NCBI GenBank assembly: GCA_038373865.1
Contig: JAXGGA010000068.1
Coordinates: 62,001-126,000, forward strand
Origin: Uloborus plumipes
Lineage: Eukaryota; Arthropoda; Arachnida; Araneae; Uloboridae
Length of the DNA: 64,000 bases
Reading direction: 5' to 3'
The notes beneath the pieces were generated by a model that worked only from the letters and a program-made list of their open reading frames with translations, was not told where the DNA came from and made no database searches. A program made the position numbers and the translations under genes. Numbering within the stretch: the first letter of the stretch is position 1; each line of letters starts with the position of its first letter. This document shows positions 37,703-47,926 of the stretch, piece by piece.

Positions 37703-40700
37703 TTATTGTGCATTTTTAATTTATCAACTATATATTTTTTTGTTTATTATGACATAAAAAAATTAATTGAATACATTAGTAGCAATTATGCTAATTAAAT
37801 TAAGAATATTCACACTCTCTGTAACTCATAAGTTATTTTAAGTTAGGGTCACAAAAATATTACCACTATAATGGATTTTTTAGCTTAATATTGTTTATCT
37901 TTCTTATCTGCCAAACCAAAAACATAAGTTTTTGATCCTCTGAGTTTTTATTTAGTTGACTTCTATAGCATTTCTGGACTGTATATGTATTTTATCTTTC
38001 TGATTTATAGCTTTAAAAGTATTATTTTCTTTTCTTTTTAAGCAATAGTTCTTAGTATAATACTTATTGGGACCTACAATAGCACCCTAACTAATTTCAG
38101 AAAGTGTTTTTACAGACTAACCCTTTTTAGTCTTATTAAGAATAAAATGTAGCCTATTTTATTCAGTTTTATTTGAAATTCTTACTATGGTAAAAATTAT
38201 AGTGTTAAATTTCTTTTAACGTATTTTACACAGCATTTATATTCGTTGAAATAGTTTTTTACTCTTTTATATTGCAAAACAATTTTTATAACGAATTTAT
38301 TTGTTTTCTGAAACTGGTATACGTGTATAAAGGTGTTTCAAATAAGTAGAAGGGATACTGAATATAAGCTTATCAACAGACGCTTTTATTGATTTTATCA
38401 ATTCTGCTCTTCTTGGTGGGATTATTCTTGTACGATTGTTGGTTTACTGAAGAAAAATGTACTAAAACGAACGTTAAGATGGCAAACTTATTTCGCTGAA
38501 CTGTAAAAGAGTCATCCCTCGTTGTCTAAAAAAAAGTGCAAAAAAAAAAAAAAAAAAAAAATCTTTGCTTAGAATTTTATTTATCTATTTATTTGCTTTT
38601 TATCTTTTGCTTTTTGAAAAATAGTGATGAAACCAGTGTCAATCTCTCATTCAAAATTTGCTCATGAATATATTTTTTCCTCGTAAAATACGCAACTGTT
38701 TCATATATTTACAAATTTCTAAACTTATATTGCATACAATTGACTTATCTGGAAAGAAAAATGAGTTTATTTATTAGATTTCAAAAAAAAAGGATAAACA
38801 CAAAACTTATAGTTCCATATTTATGGTATATCTCTTCTTTGTCAATTCTGTGCCAGAATTTTAATCATAATTTCCTCATCCTCTAAACAGTACAAAATAG
38901 CATCTGGTTGTTCTTTTTTGTGTTCCATGTAGTATTTATATTCCAAGAGGTAAACATGATGTACCTGTTGATCCGTCGCATAACCCAATTACAATTCCAT
39001 TCCGCAACGAATTGTTCATGTGTGACAACACTCCATCCGACATTCGAATCATCAAAGAAACGTAATAATCAAAAAACAAATCATCAATATAAAAAAGAAC
39101 CTATGTTTTATAGCGGCGCCCCTTTCTCGGGCCCCTCACTTTTTAACCTGCCCGGTCACTCACTCCTAAAAGTTTCGCAAGCGCGCGTTTTGTCTCAGAA
39201 GAACGAACGCAATTTCTCACGTTTCCGCCCCTATTACCCGCGGAGAAAAAACAACGAATCGGTGTCGGGTCGTAGAGTTTCCTATTTGATCTGTAATTTT
39301 TGTAAATGAAGGCTTCGGCCTCTTCTGATCTACCTAAAGCTTTCACGGTGCGCACAAGCCGAACCGTCGGCCATTTTGGAACTCGGCTTGAAACCGAAAT
39401 GTAAGGCTGTTTGTTGCTGAGAGCTCAGCTGGGCTGTGCGTCATGCAAGAGGAACATGCAACAAATTTTAATCAATTTTTTTACCTACTTCAAAAAAGAG
39501 AGCTTTCCTATGTATCTATGTTTCTTTCTTTCCTTTTATTTATTTATTTTATTGCTCTTTTTTTTTTTCTTTTTGGTCCATCATAACTTCTCATTAGAAA
39601 AACTGATTTTAAGTCTTCGTCTTCTTTTTTTCCAGTTTTTTCCTAGAGGTATCCGTGTTCTCATTCAACCTGATTTATTCCTTACAAAGAGAGTTATGGG
39701 TAGTGAATACGTCATTTAATACAAATTGGGCACGAGACTTTTTTACTAAATGAATGCTTAACATTCAAAGTGTTTTTTAAAGTAATTGTTAACTGAACAG
39801 CTAGCAGTGTGTCACTACTAATTACAACAAAAGTTTTTTTGCAAGAGTTTCTCTTTAATAAACATAAAATATACTTCAAACTTGCTTTAGTGAAATTTTT
39901 TATGGACTTCAAAAAGAGTGAGATATTCATTCGTTTTGTACGCATGATTTTATTGTGTTATCCACCCATTTTACACTAACCATTCGTTCGTGTAAAAATT
40001 AAAAAAAAGAAAAAAATCTCATTTATACTTACCTTAATTCTACTTCGTTATAACTTTGCACCAACTTCGGAAAATACGTTTAAAACTATCATCGATATTG
40101 TTTAAGAAATCATTTTTTTCGCCCAATTTACTACTGTATGAATGGTGATTTGATTTGTTTTCTGCAGTTTTGTTTTGAGCTCGATTATATTTTTAAGTCA
40201 ATTTTTAATCTGTAAATGCTGGTGTTTTTAAAAACATTTCAGTACATTATTTGACTTCTAACTTTCACTCAAATCTTTAAAAAATACTTTAAATATCATA
40301 CGTTAACTTATGCGTGGTTTATGGTTAGAAAACTATTTGACAACATTTTGCTTCAACTGGAAACACAATAATTTATTTACTGTCAAACATCCTAAAACAT
40401 CGATAAATATCGCAAAACTACCTCAGTACTTGTGTTATTCGTCATAGAATTTCAAGAAAAAGACATTCTCAAATGTATAAGCATAAGGAAAACTTACTAC
40501 ATTTTCGAATGCTGAAAAATGTATGTATTTTTTACTTTTCTTCACATTAGTACTGCTATTTAGAAGTTTAATACTGATTAAATATCCTCTTCAGTGAGTA
40601 TTAGATTGGTTATTGTCAATAAGAGAGCTTCATTTTATTCTTATGCCGTTTTAGGAGAATTGAATATTTTGCTAAATGCAACGCGCGGCATTTAAGGTAA

Positions 40701-43113
40701 ACTAAAAAATGTATGACTCTTATTTGGTTACTTGTTTCTCTTTCTCTTCCTTTTTTTTAACCCTTGCTTCCAGAAACTGATGTTTCATTGGTTTTGAATC
40801 TACACGAAACCTATCCCGTTTAATTTATCTGCTTGTTATTTTTTTTATTTATTTATGGTTACTTTGCTCAAACTTATTGACTGAAATAACTTAACTAATT
40901 TTAACTATGATTGAAGTTTTGAATTAAAAAAAAAAAGTATTCTTGCTAGTACCTTATGATCTGATGAGATCTACAATTATTTATAAGACTGCAGTCGTTT
41001 TATAGCCAGACTATAGTATGTAGTCCATAACAGGCCATAATCACTTTGAGCAGTATTTTTTTTTTTTTTTTTTTTTGTCTGATTCGATTAAACCCTATGT
41101 ATTTTTACTTAGTCCACAAACAATTCGATCTTCTTCATATTAAGAAACCATTAAAATTTAATTTGTATTATTTTAGACCCATTGTTATAAGCGTTAGGGA
41201 TTCGTGAGATAGTTGATGCTACTTAAATTTAATAAAATTCTGCTAGTTTTGTACATTTTCATAGAAATAAATCAATAAGTTAAAATTTAAAACCACATAC
41301 AAGGATTATTTAAATTTAGATATTATTCCTGTTAAAATAAACTTTCAGGTTTACTGAATGAATTGTTATTAAGATTTATGATTTTGAGATCAATAGAGGA
41401 GCTTTATGAAAACCTTTGTTGAAAAAAACAGTGAACTGAAGGGAAGACCCAGTGATAGTGCTGTTCGTTTAGCGTTCTCATAGTTAAATAATTATAGTCT
41501 CAGTCGAGCTGGGAGTTTCAGAAACGTAAATAACTGGTTTCAGAGTCGAATTAAAAGGTTTAAGAAAGGAAAATTATTGATCCTGAAAACTTAATAATTA
41601 GTTGTTTTGCTGCATGTATAATGTATGTAGCATTTAACACTTGCATAGATTATAAAGCTTACAATTGCCTACATATATGTAACGGTAAAGAGAAAGATAG
41701 ATTAAAACTAAAAAACATTTTTTTTCTCTAAATATAAAGAAATTCTGCTGCTTTTCAAAAATTCGAATATATAGCATGAAAAAAATATTCGCACGAAATA
41801 TCAGGTGAAGTTCCAAAAGAAAAAGAGTTCTGATTCCTTAAAATGTAATAAACAATTCCTCAATTTCCTTTTTGTTTTTTGGGTTCCTCAACCTGAATTA
41901 TCAAGTATGCATGTTAAACAAATGAACCTCTATTATGAATTATATTTCACTTCTGTTCAATGTTATCAGATGCCTTTCTTGTGCTTCAGTGACTAGAAAT
42001 AAAGGAATGCTTATCGAAAAGGAATTTGCAGTGGGAACCAAAATGGCAGTGTGCGGTAGACCTGCACACCTACCGAGGTTTTGATTTCTACCTCCTTCCT
42101 ACCGCCCTCTTAATAATCAACTTTATACGTAGGCCTAGCATGTCTGACGTCATAAGCCGATCTCGGGATTTGTTTCCACGCAGAATGAGCAAATATTTCG
42201 GGGGGCTCCTTCTGGGTTCCAGAACAGGTTAACAGCCTTGTTTTCGAGCTGTTGTATACCTACCGGGTGTAATGAATGTTTATGAGGAAATATCTAACGC
42301 CGCATCAATCCCACGGGTACGCTTGTAGTACTTTGTCTTAGATGTCACTTTATTAAACGATTTCGAATCTCATCTGAAATCTTACCATCATAATTTTTAT
42401 GTCGTAATTTCACACTTCTCTAGTCACCACCGTTTATTCTTTTGAATTATGATCTTCAATTCTTTGAAAACGGTTTTTGATTGGTTTTGCTGTATCATAT
42501 TATCTTAACTAAGCTTTTCATAGGGGCTTCATTGTAAAGAACTGAATTGGATGAATAGCATTGTGATGAACAGCCTCAATTAAGGGCAATGAAAGTTGCC
42601 TAAACGTGTTTTGAACATTTTCTTCAATGCACGGAAGCAGATATTAATAAATAAACATCCTAAATATTTAAATTTAGGTGTTAGAAAAATTGGGGGCATA
42701 AAAAAAGCTAAGCGTCAAACCGCCTTTTGAGTTTTTGATAAACCCCCTATATATGGAGATTTTGGAGCGGTCGAGACACCTAGAATTGTGGGCTAGTTTA
42801 TGCTATTACATAAGCGCTACATTGTCTTTGTCATTTTGCATTATGTTCTTGAAACTTATGAGCGTATTTTTTCTTTCTATGCATGTCAGAAAGGAGAGAT
42901 GGGACATTTTTATTGCTTGTTTAAGTGTTTTATAAAACTAATATTGCAATGATAATCATTAATTTTATATTTTAAACATGTTAAAATGTCTTAGATTCAC
43001 GTTCTGAAATTTACCATATTTTGACAGTAGAAAATAATTTGTTGTAAATATTTTTATTAAAATTGTCCCATTCCTAGACCTAATATGGCCTTAATTAACG
43101 GGTTTAATTAAAA
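37703..43113. other. Long gene-free tract with one GC-rich island at 39.1-39.4 kb
   Basis: AT-rich with poly(A) at 38539-38560 and a T run at 41056-41076. GC and CpG are locally high at 39110-39400 (GGCGCC, GCGCGC, CCGCGG words and a GGCCATTTTGGAA word near 39370), a candidate regulatory island. The frame 38908-39309 (133 codons) crosses it; no domain is visible. A smaller GC patch is at 42020-42240. No transposon termini were found. Confidence 0.5.
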
Positions 43114-43919
43114 AATATTGCAAAGTAGCCAACAGCGATCAAGTATGTCACTGATTCCATTATATGTTGTCTATATGCCAGGGGTTCCCAAACTTTTTTG
43201 TTCCGTGGACCCTTTACCTAGTTTTCGAATTTCGCGTGGACCCCATTTCCTTGGGATCGTTCCAAAACTAATCAGGAATTGTTATAATATAACTCATCAG
43301 GCATTCTAAAACCGGGAATTAAATCGTTAGTTCCATTTATTGATGTTCTAAAACAAAGAGATGACAATTTTCTAAAAGATTCAGTTTGACAGTTATACTT
43401 CAGAGTAAAAAACTAAAATTTAAGTAAAAGAAAACAGATGAGAGAATAATGGCACAAAACTTAAATCAGCTAATATTCTTACATAGAATAGGTGAACAAG
43501 AGAAAAAAAGAAGACTCTTTTAAGTGGGATAGAGTAAATTTGGTGCATCAACAAAAGGACCCCTATTTTGCAACTTGTGGACCCCCATTTTTTTCTTTCC
43601 TCTGCATGGACCCCTTCAAACTCCGGGGGACCCCTAGGGGTCCCTGTGGACCACTTTGAAAACCACTGCTATATATATGCAAAATTTCATAAATTCTGTG
43701 GAAGTAGTTTCCTTGCGAAAGCAGTGTCAAAGCTGTGAAAACAAAAGATCATTGACTATTATGATCCATCCATAGCTATACTGTAAATTAAATAATAACT
43801 TTTGTGTGTGTAACTGAAATGTATTTTGTTGTACTAAACTGAGAATTGTGAATTTGATATATTAGGGATTGCAAACTTTAAACATTACTCATTTTATTGC
43901 ATTTATCTGTCGAAAATGT
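43114..43919. repeat. Ancient local duplication, copy 1 (interrupted by a hAT element)
   Basis: The sequence from AATATTGCAAAGTA (43114) to TCTGTCGAAAATG (43919), without the 490-bp insertion, aligns directly with 44579-44886. Shared words include TTCTGT-GAAGTAGTTTC, GTTGTACTAA and GATATATTAG-GA-TGCAAACTT. The copies have diverged by many substitutions but few indels, and both are about 308 bp. What the unit originally was is not clear. Confidence 0.85.
43179..43668. mobile_element. 490-bp hAT-like element (CAGGGGTTCCCAAACTT ends)
   Basis: Left end CAGGGGTTCCCAAACTTTTT and right end, read on the complement, CAGTGGTTTTCAAAGTGGTC are imperfect inverted repeats extending about 34 bp, each followed by a GGACC word. 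CAGNGGTTCNCAAA termini are the well-known ends of one group of hAT elements. The flanking octamers CTATATGC and CTATATAT match at 6 of 8. Copy 2 of the surrounding duplication lacks the insert. 'Ggaccc' words recur throughout (for example 43207, 43237, 43579, 43609). No transposase is encoded. Confidence 0.85.
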
Positions 43920-44578
43920 TTTCAAAAATATGCGTTTTTTAAAAATGTATTTACTTTTGAGGCAATCATGATTGCTTTTTTATCTCACTTAACAGAAAAA
44001 AAAAGGATTTCTCTTGGTTTTTAAGGGAATCATGGTGACAGGAATAAGTCTAGCTCATTGATTTGAATAGTTATTAAGAGAGATTATTTTTCTTCGTCAT
44101 GGTTACAAATCATCTGCGATTTGAGTTTTTCTTTTTTCTTTTTTTTTTTCAAGGTTTGACTAAAGCTGTTTTTACATTATAAACGGGCTTTTTTTTATTT
44201 TTGTTTAAAATCGCTTTTTTTGCAGGAAACGCCACACACAATCACTCCCAGGAGTGAATACAGACTGCAATTTTTACAAAGATTAATTTCAGTGATGATA
44301 TCTGAGAATGATTTTTTGGACTAATTTGTATCAGATACAATAATGCGCACAATAAAATGCACACAATTACAATTCTATGCTAATCGGTAAAAAGTGCACA
44401 GTACGCAGCCACATACTCGTTGTGTTTCACAGTCAAACCCAATATAGTGGCACTTCAATCGCCCCCATTACACCATCACGCCAACAAATCTGAAAAATTT
44501 TATTGAACAGTGCCTATTATGGGCTCGAAGAGTTCTAGATATTTCCCTTCTAACTAGAGCTGTTACGGCTTTATCGTC
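43920..44578. other. Spacer between duplication copies, with an unassigned open frame
   Basis: AT-rich to about 44220, then moderately balanced. A frame without ATG is open on the plus strand from 44448 to the TGA at 44720 (90 codons), running into duplication copy 2; it includes FIEQCLLWARRVLDISLL. I do not recognise the product. The opposite strand near 44460-44500 reads a VMV-type word but with stops. Confidence 0.4.
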
Positions 44579-44886
44579 GAATATTGCAAAGTACTGCCAA
44601 CGGCAATCAATTATGTCACATATTCCTTTGTACATTGTCTACGGGAAAAAATTCATGAATTCTGTAGAAGTAGTTTCTGTGCGAAAAGAGTGGCAATGCT
44701 GCGAAAACAACCAATCATGAAGTATATTAATTCATCAATACTTACACTATAATTAGATGATAAATTTTGTGCGTACATAACTGAAACGTATTTGGTTGTA
44801 CTAAGCTTAAGATTCAGAATTTGACATATTAGAGAATGCAAACTTCGAATTTTGCTTATTTTATAACATTTATCCGTCGAAAATGT
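44579..44886. repeat. Ancient local duplication, copy 2 (empty site)
   Basis: Direct counterpart of copy 1, about 1.46 kb away in the same orientation and uninterrupted. At about 44636-44650 the text TTGTCTACGGGAAAAAATTC corresponds to TTGTCTATATGC plus AAAATTTC around the insertion in copy 1, so it preserves the pre-insertion state. The duplication therefore predates the hAT insertion. Confidence 0.85.
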
Positions 44887-45943
44887 AACGAGTGAAGATG
44901 AATCTCTGACGCTATTTCTAAACGAATGTATGCGTTTTGGTGCATGAAATACGCGACGCTCGTGAACTTGATATTGCTCTTGGGGGGTTTGCTAACCTGA
45001 GGCTAATACTCGTGTAACATAATATTAGCACAAATTTGAAATTCTGGACAAACTTTCTCGGACTCGAAACTTTCCAAGCACCAGGGCGCATAGGCGGAAA
45101 TGTTTATTTCAAATCTCTGGACTGGAAGAATACATGTTCATGCGCCTGTGAATTTTCGGAAGATTTAAAATCGGTTTCTGGATAAGATTCCGAAATTGCA
45201 CATACATGCCGCCGGGCAAAATATTCCATTACTTTATTTCATTTTTCGTCCCGGTTGAATTTCACTCCAGAAGGCATTAGGGATGGGAGAAAGGGGAGAG
45301 GGGGAGGGGGTATTCCGAATTTCCATCAAATATATTCAAAAAGTTCAAATGTAATAAAATACCGACTTTCGGCAAGTTCCGATACGCTGAGAAGGTGAAA
45401 TTCTTGCTTTTAAATAAATATGAGCTTTTCGGGGAGGGCGAATCTTCACTTAAAGCAACAGCAATAAAAAGATTCCAAGATATACGAAAAGGACAAAATT
45501 GCGTTTATCTGGGAGAGATGGCTGCCATGGAAATAGCACCCTCCCACCGCCCACGAGCCTGCACTATTTCACTGCCCATATTACGACCGCCGTGGTCCGA
45601 ACTGTCCGTCCATTTCCAATAGTTTCGGACGAACCAAGCGTTGGAATTTGCGGAATTTCTTTGCAAGCCGAATATTCTTGGTTCTCTCCTTCTGCCCCTC
45701 TGTTCTATGACCTCCTCTTTTAATATCTATTCCAGGTTTCTTTTTCGTTTCACACAGCTACACACCCCCTCCTCCGATTGGAGCAATTTCTTGTTCGTGT
45801 ACTTTGAAAGTAACGCCGTTGTCCTTCTCGTATCTGCCACCAGGTGTTATGTGTTCAGAATACTCGTGGCGTTTGTTTGCTATGACATCGGGGTGAGAGA
45901 AAATGTGTGTTGAAGACAAATCTTGATTTATCTTTTTTGCTCA
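44887..45943. other. Gene-free tract with GC-rich island at 45.5-45.7 kb
   Basis: GC-rich around 45240-45310 (a G/A run) and 45500-45840. Three overlapping plus-strand frames (45395-45622, 45499-45723, 45641-45913) are unrecognised. A CCATGG-centred word at 45526 resembles the X-box-like pair at 20.2-20.4 kb only in its core. Confidence 0.45.
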
Positions 45944-45947
45944 TTAA

Positions 45948-46110
45948 CCCTTTGAGATACATTAGATTCGTTTGAGGCCATCATTTTTTTTTTTTCCTTT
46001 CATCCAACTGACACCAGTGGTTTCCACAGTTGTCTGATAAATAAATAAATAAATAAATAAATAAATACAAGGACTATTGGCCTCAAACGAAGCCACCGTG
46101 ATTCAAAGGG
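45948..46110. mobile_element. piggyBac-like MITE (TTAA target)
   Basis: The left end TTAA-CCCTTTGAGATACATT (45944 on) faces a right end whose complement reads CCCTTTGAATCACGGTGG; both continue to TTCGTTTGAGGCCA, giving about 36-bp imperfect inverted termini. TTAA flanks the left, and TTGA, probably mutated TTAA, flanks the right (46111-46114). TTAA targets with CCC-starting ends are the piggyBac signature. The 163-bp body contains a TAAA microsatellite (46037-46067). No transposase. Confidence 0.85.
46037..46067. repeat. (TAAA)n microsatellite inside the piggyBac-like MITE
   Basis: About seven to eight uninterrupted TAAA units. Confidence 0.95.
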
Positions 46111-46114
46111 TTGA

Positions 46115-47324
46115 CATTTTCGCGAAAGTGATGAAAGGGTATAATGGGTTTCGCTTTAGTTATAATACAGACGGGCTTGATTAAACCCTAGAATATTCCT
46201 TTTTATGAAATACTGAGTTATTCGAAAACTATATAGTGTTGGAAAACTTCTTGAACGCCATAACATTCAAATCTCTGCCTTTTGAAAATTCTACTTCTTT
46301 GACATTACTTCTTAACAATCGCCGTTTCGTGTAGTTTCCTTACAATTCACGTGCCTTGCTGTGAATGACAAACTTCTTTTGGCTCAAAGAAATGTGTACG
46401 CAATTTTTATTGCCAGTTTGTAGCAAAGTTTGGTATTCTCTGTTACGACTTGGTACAAATGTATGTTTTAAACCTGACCATTTCCTGACCATTTCCTGAC
46501 TCTGCTGCGTTGCATCAAAATAAATCATAATCTGCAGTAAATAAAATGAAAGACTGATAATATTGCCGAATAAATTATTTTTTTAGGATTAGTCTTGTTG
46601 TTATTAAAAAAAATATATATATATGTATGAAAATATTTAAAGGATAATAATTACAAGGTAAATTAATATACTACGTTTGCAAATGCCTTCTTATTTTTTT
46701 ATTTATGTTTTTAGCTTTGAAACAGTTTTATGTTTCTAATAGAATGCGCGCAATCAGTTAGTATAAACGCTCCACGTGAAGTGAAGTAGTTACATGTTCA
46801 TAATTGCATTAAGAGTATAAGTCTCTTTTCTTCTCCAATTTAACACAACCACTTTGTTAGCTCCTTAAGCGTGATTTATACATATTTTTTTACTGCGCCA
46901 TAATGCGTCTCATTGTGATTCCAGTGGTTAGAATTCTGGCAGCATCTCGCTTGGCCAGCACGCGAAATCATTCTCGCCTGCACGAAAATGACTCCTCTCT
47001 CAAACTTCGCTTATTATTACAAAAGTAGGTTCATCAGGCCTTCGTCGGAATACTAAGAGATGAAAAGAAAGGCTCCTCAATGCGTATGCTTAATTACTCG
47101 TTAATTAAGTTCGCTTTATCTTCGGGCTTTGTCCCGCGTACCTTCTTCTTTTGTAATGGCCTGTGAAGGTTTGCGTCAAAGTTCAACGTTCTTCAAGTAG
47201 ACGTGTTTTAAAATGTAGCTGCTTTTCTTTTCTTGCGATACTCTATGAATTGAAACGATATTTTCCATTAAGAGCTTCTTCACACGATCGCATGGTACAG
47301 TTGTAGATTAGTACTTCAGTTGAT
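46115..47324. other. Gene-free tract with a possible regulatory patch at 46.9-47.2 kb
   Basis: A tandem 'gaccatttcct' duplicate occurs near 46477-46499 and an AT run at 46611-46624. The patch 46900-47170 has higher GC and TAATTACTCGTTAATTAA (about 47091-47108), two homeodomain-type TAAT cores facing each other. No gene is supported. Confidence 0.45.
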
Positions 47325-47605
47325 AAATGTAAAGCTGTGTTATTCAAACGCACGCTGCTCAGTTTCTGAAATGTTTCGAAAATTCAGTTGCATTTTGGAA
47401 GCTCGATTGAAACTAGTCATGTAATTCAAAACGAAAATACAATTCAGAACAACCTGTTTCGAAACCTTTTTCACCTCCCAACTTTTTTCTAAGCAATGCA
47501 ATAGATTTCAATCTTCTGAACAGATACGAACAAATTTTGTATCAATGTTTTATAGGACATTATAGTATATGTATGACGCTTTACTTACATCTATATATTT
47601 GTGAC
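47325..47605. repeat. Diverged tandem duplication, copy A
   Basis: From AAATGTAAAGCT (47325) to about ATCTATATAT (47605), aligns directly with copy B 329 bp downstream. Shared words include GCTCAGTT-CTGAAA, AAGCTCGATTGAA, ACCTCCCAAC and TTTCTAAGCAAT-CAATAG. Neither copy contains a recognised protein frame or transposon ends. Confidence 0.85.
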
Positions 47606-47653
47606 AGCATGAGTTAGGGAAAGTACTGCTGTAAAGTTTTTGCTCATCCTGAA

Positions 47654-47926
47654 AAATGTAAAGCTCTGGGATTCAAACACCCACTGCTCAGTTCCTGAAA
47701 ACATTTCGAAAATGTGAAAGCTCGATTGAATCTAGCTATGCAACTCTAAATGGAAGAATAACAGGGGAACCTCTTTTAAAACCTTTTACACCTCCCAACA
47801 CTTTCTAAGCAATACAATAGATGCCAATCTTCTAAGCATATACGTACAAATTTTGTGTGTACTGTTGTTTCATATCGGCTAGTATCTGTATTACACTTTG
47901 TTTAGATCTATAGTGCTGATACAGAA
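47654..47926. repeat. Diverged tandem duplication, copy B
   Basis: Second unit of the pair, from AAATGTAAAGCT (47654) to about 47926. It carries a deletion of about ten bases relative to copy A near 47719 (after ATTTCGAAAATG) and many substitutions, so the event is old. Confidence 0.85.

Noticed and set aside
40968..41020. CTGATGAG word suggesting a hammerhead ribozyme
   Set aside because: No matching GAAA core and no flanking helices.
44440..44510. Minus-strand VMV-WG-like word suggesting a mariner transposase
   Set aside because: A stop interrupts the motif and no neighbouring DDE or helix-turn-helix text supports it.
46911..46985. tRNA-like stretch (AGTGGTTAGAATTCTGGC)
   Set aside because: Acceptor stem does not pair, the putative anticodon loop is too long and no TTCGA-type T loop is present.
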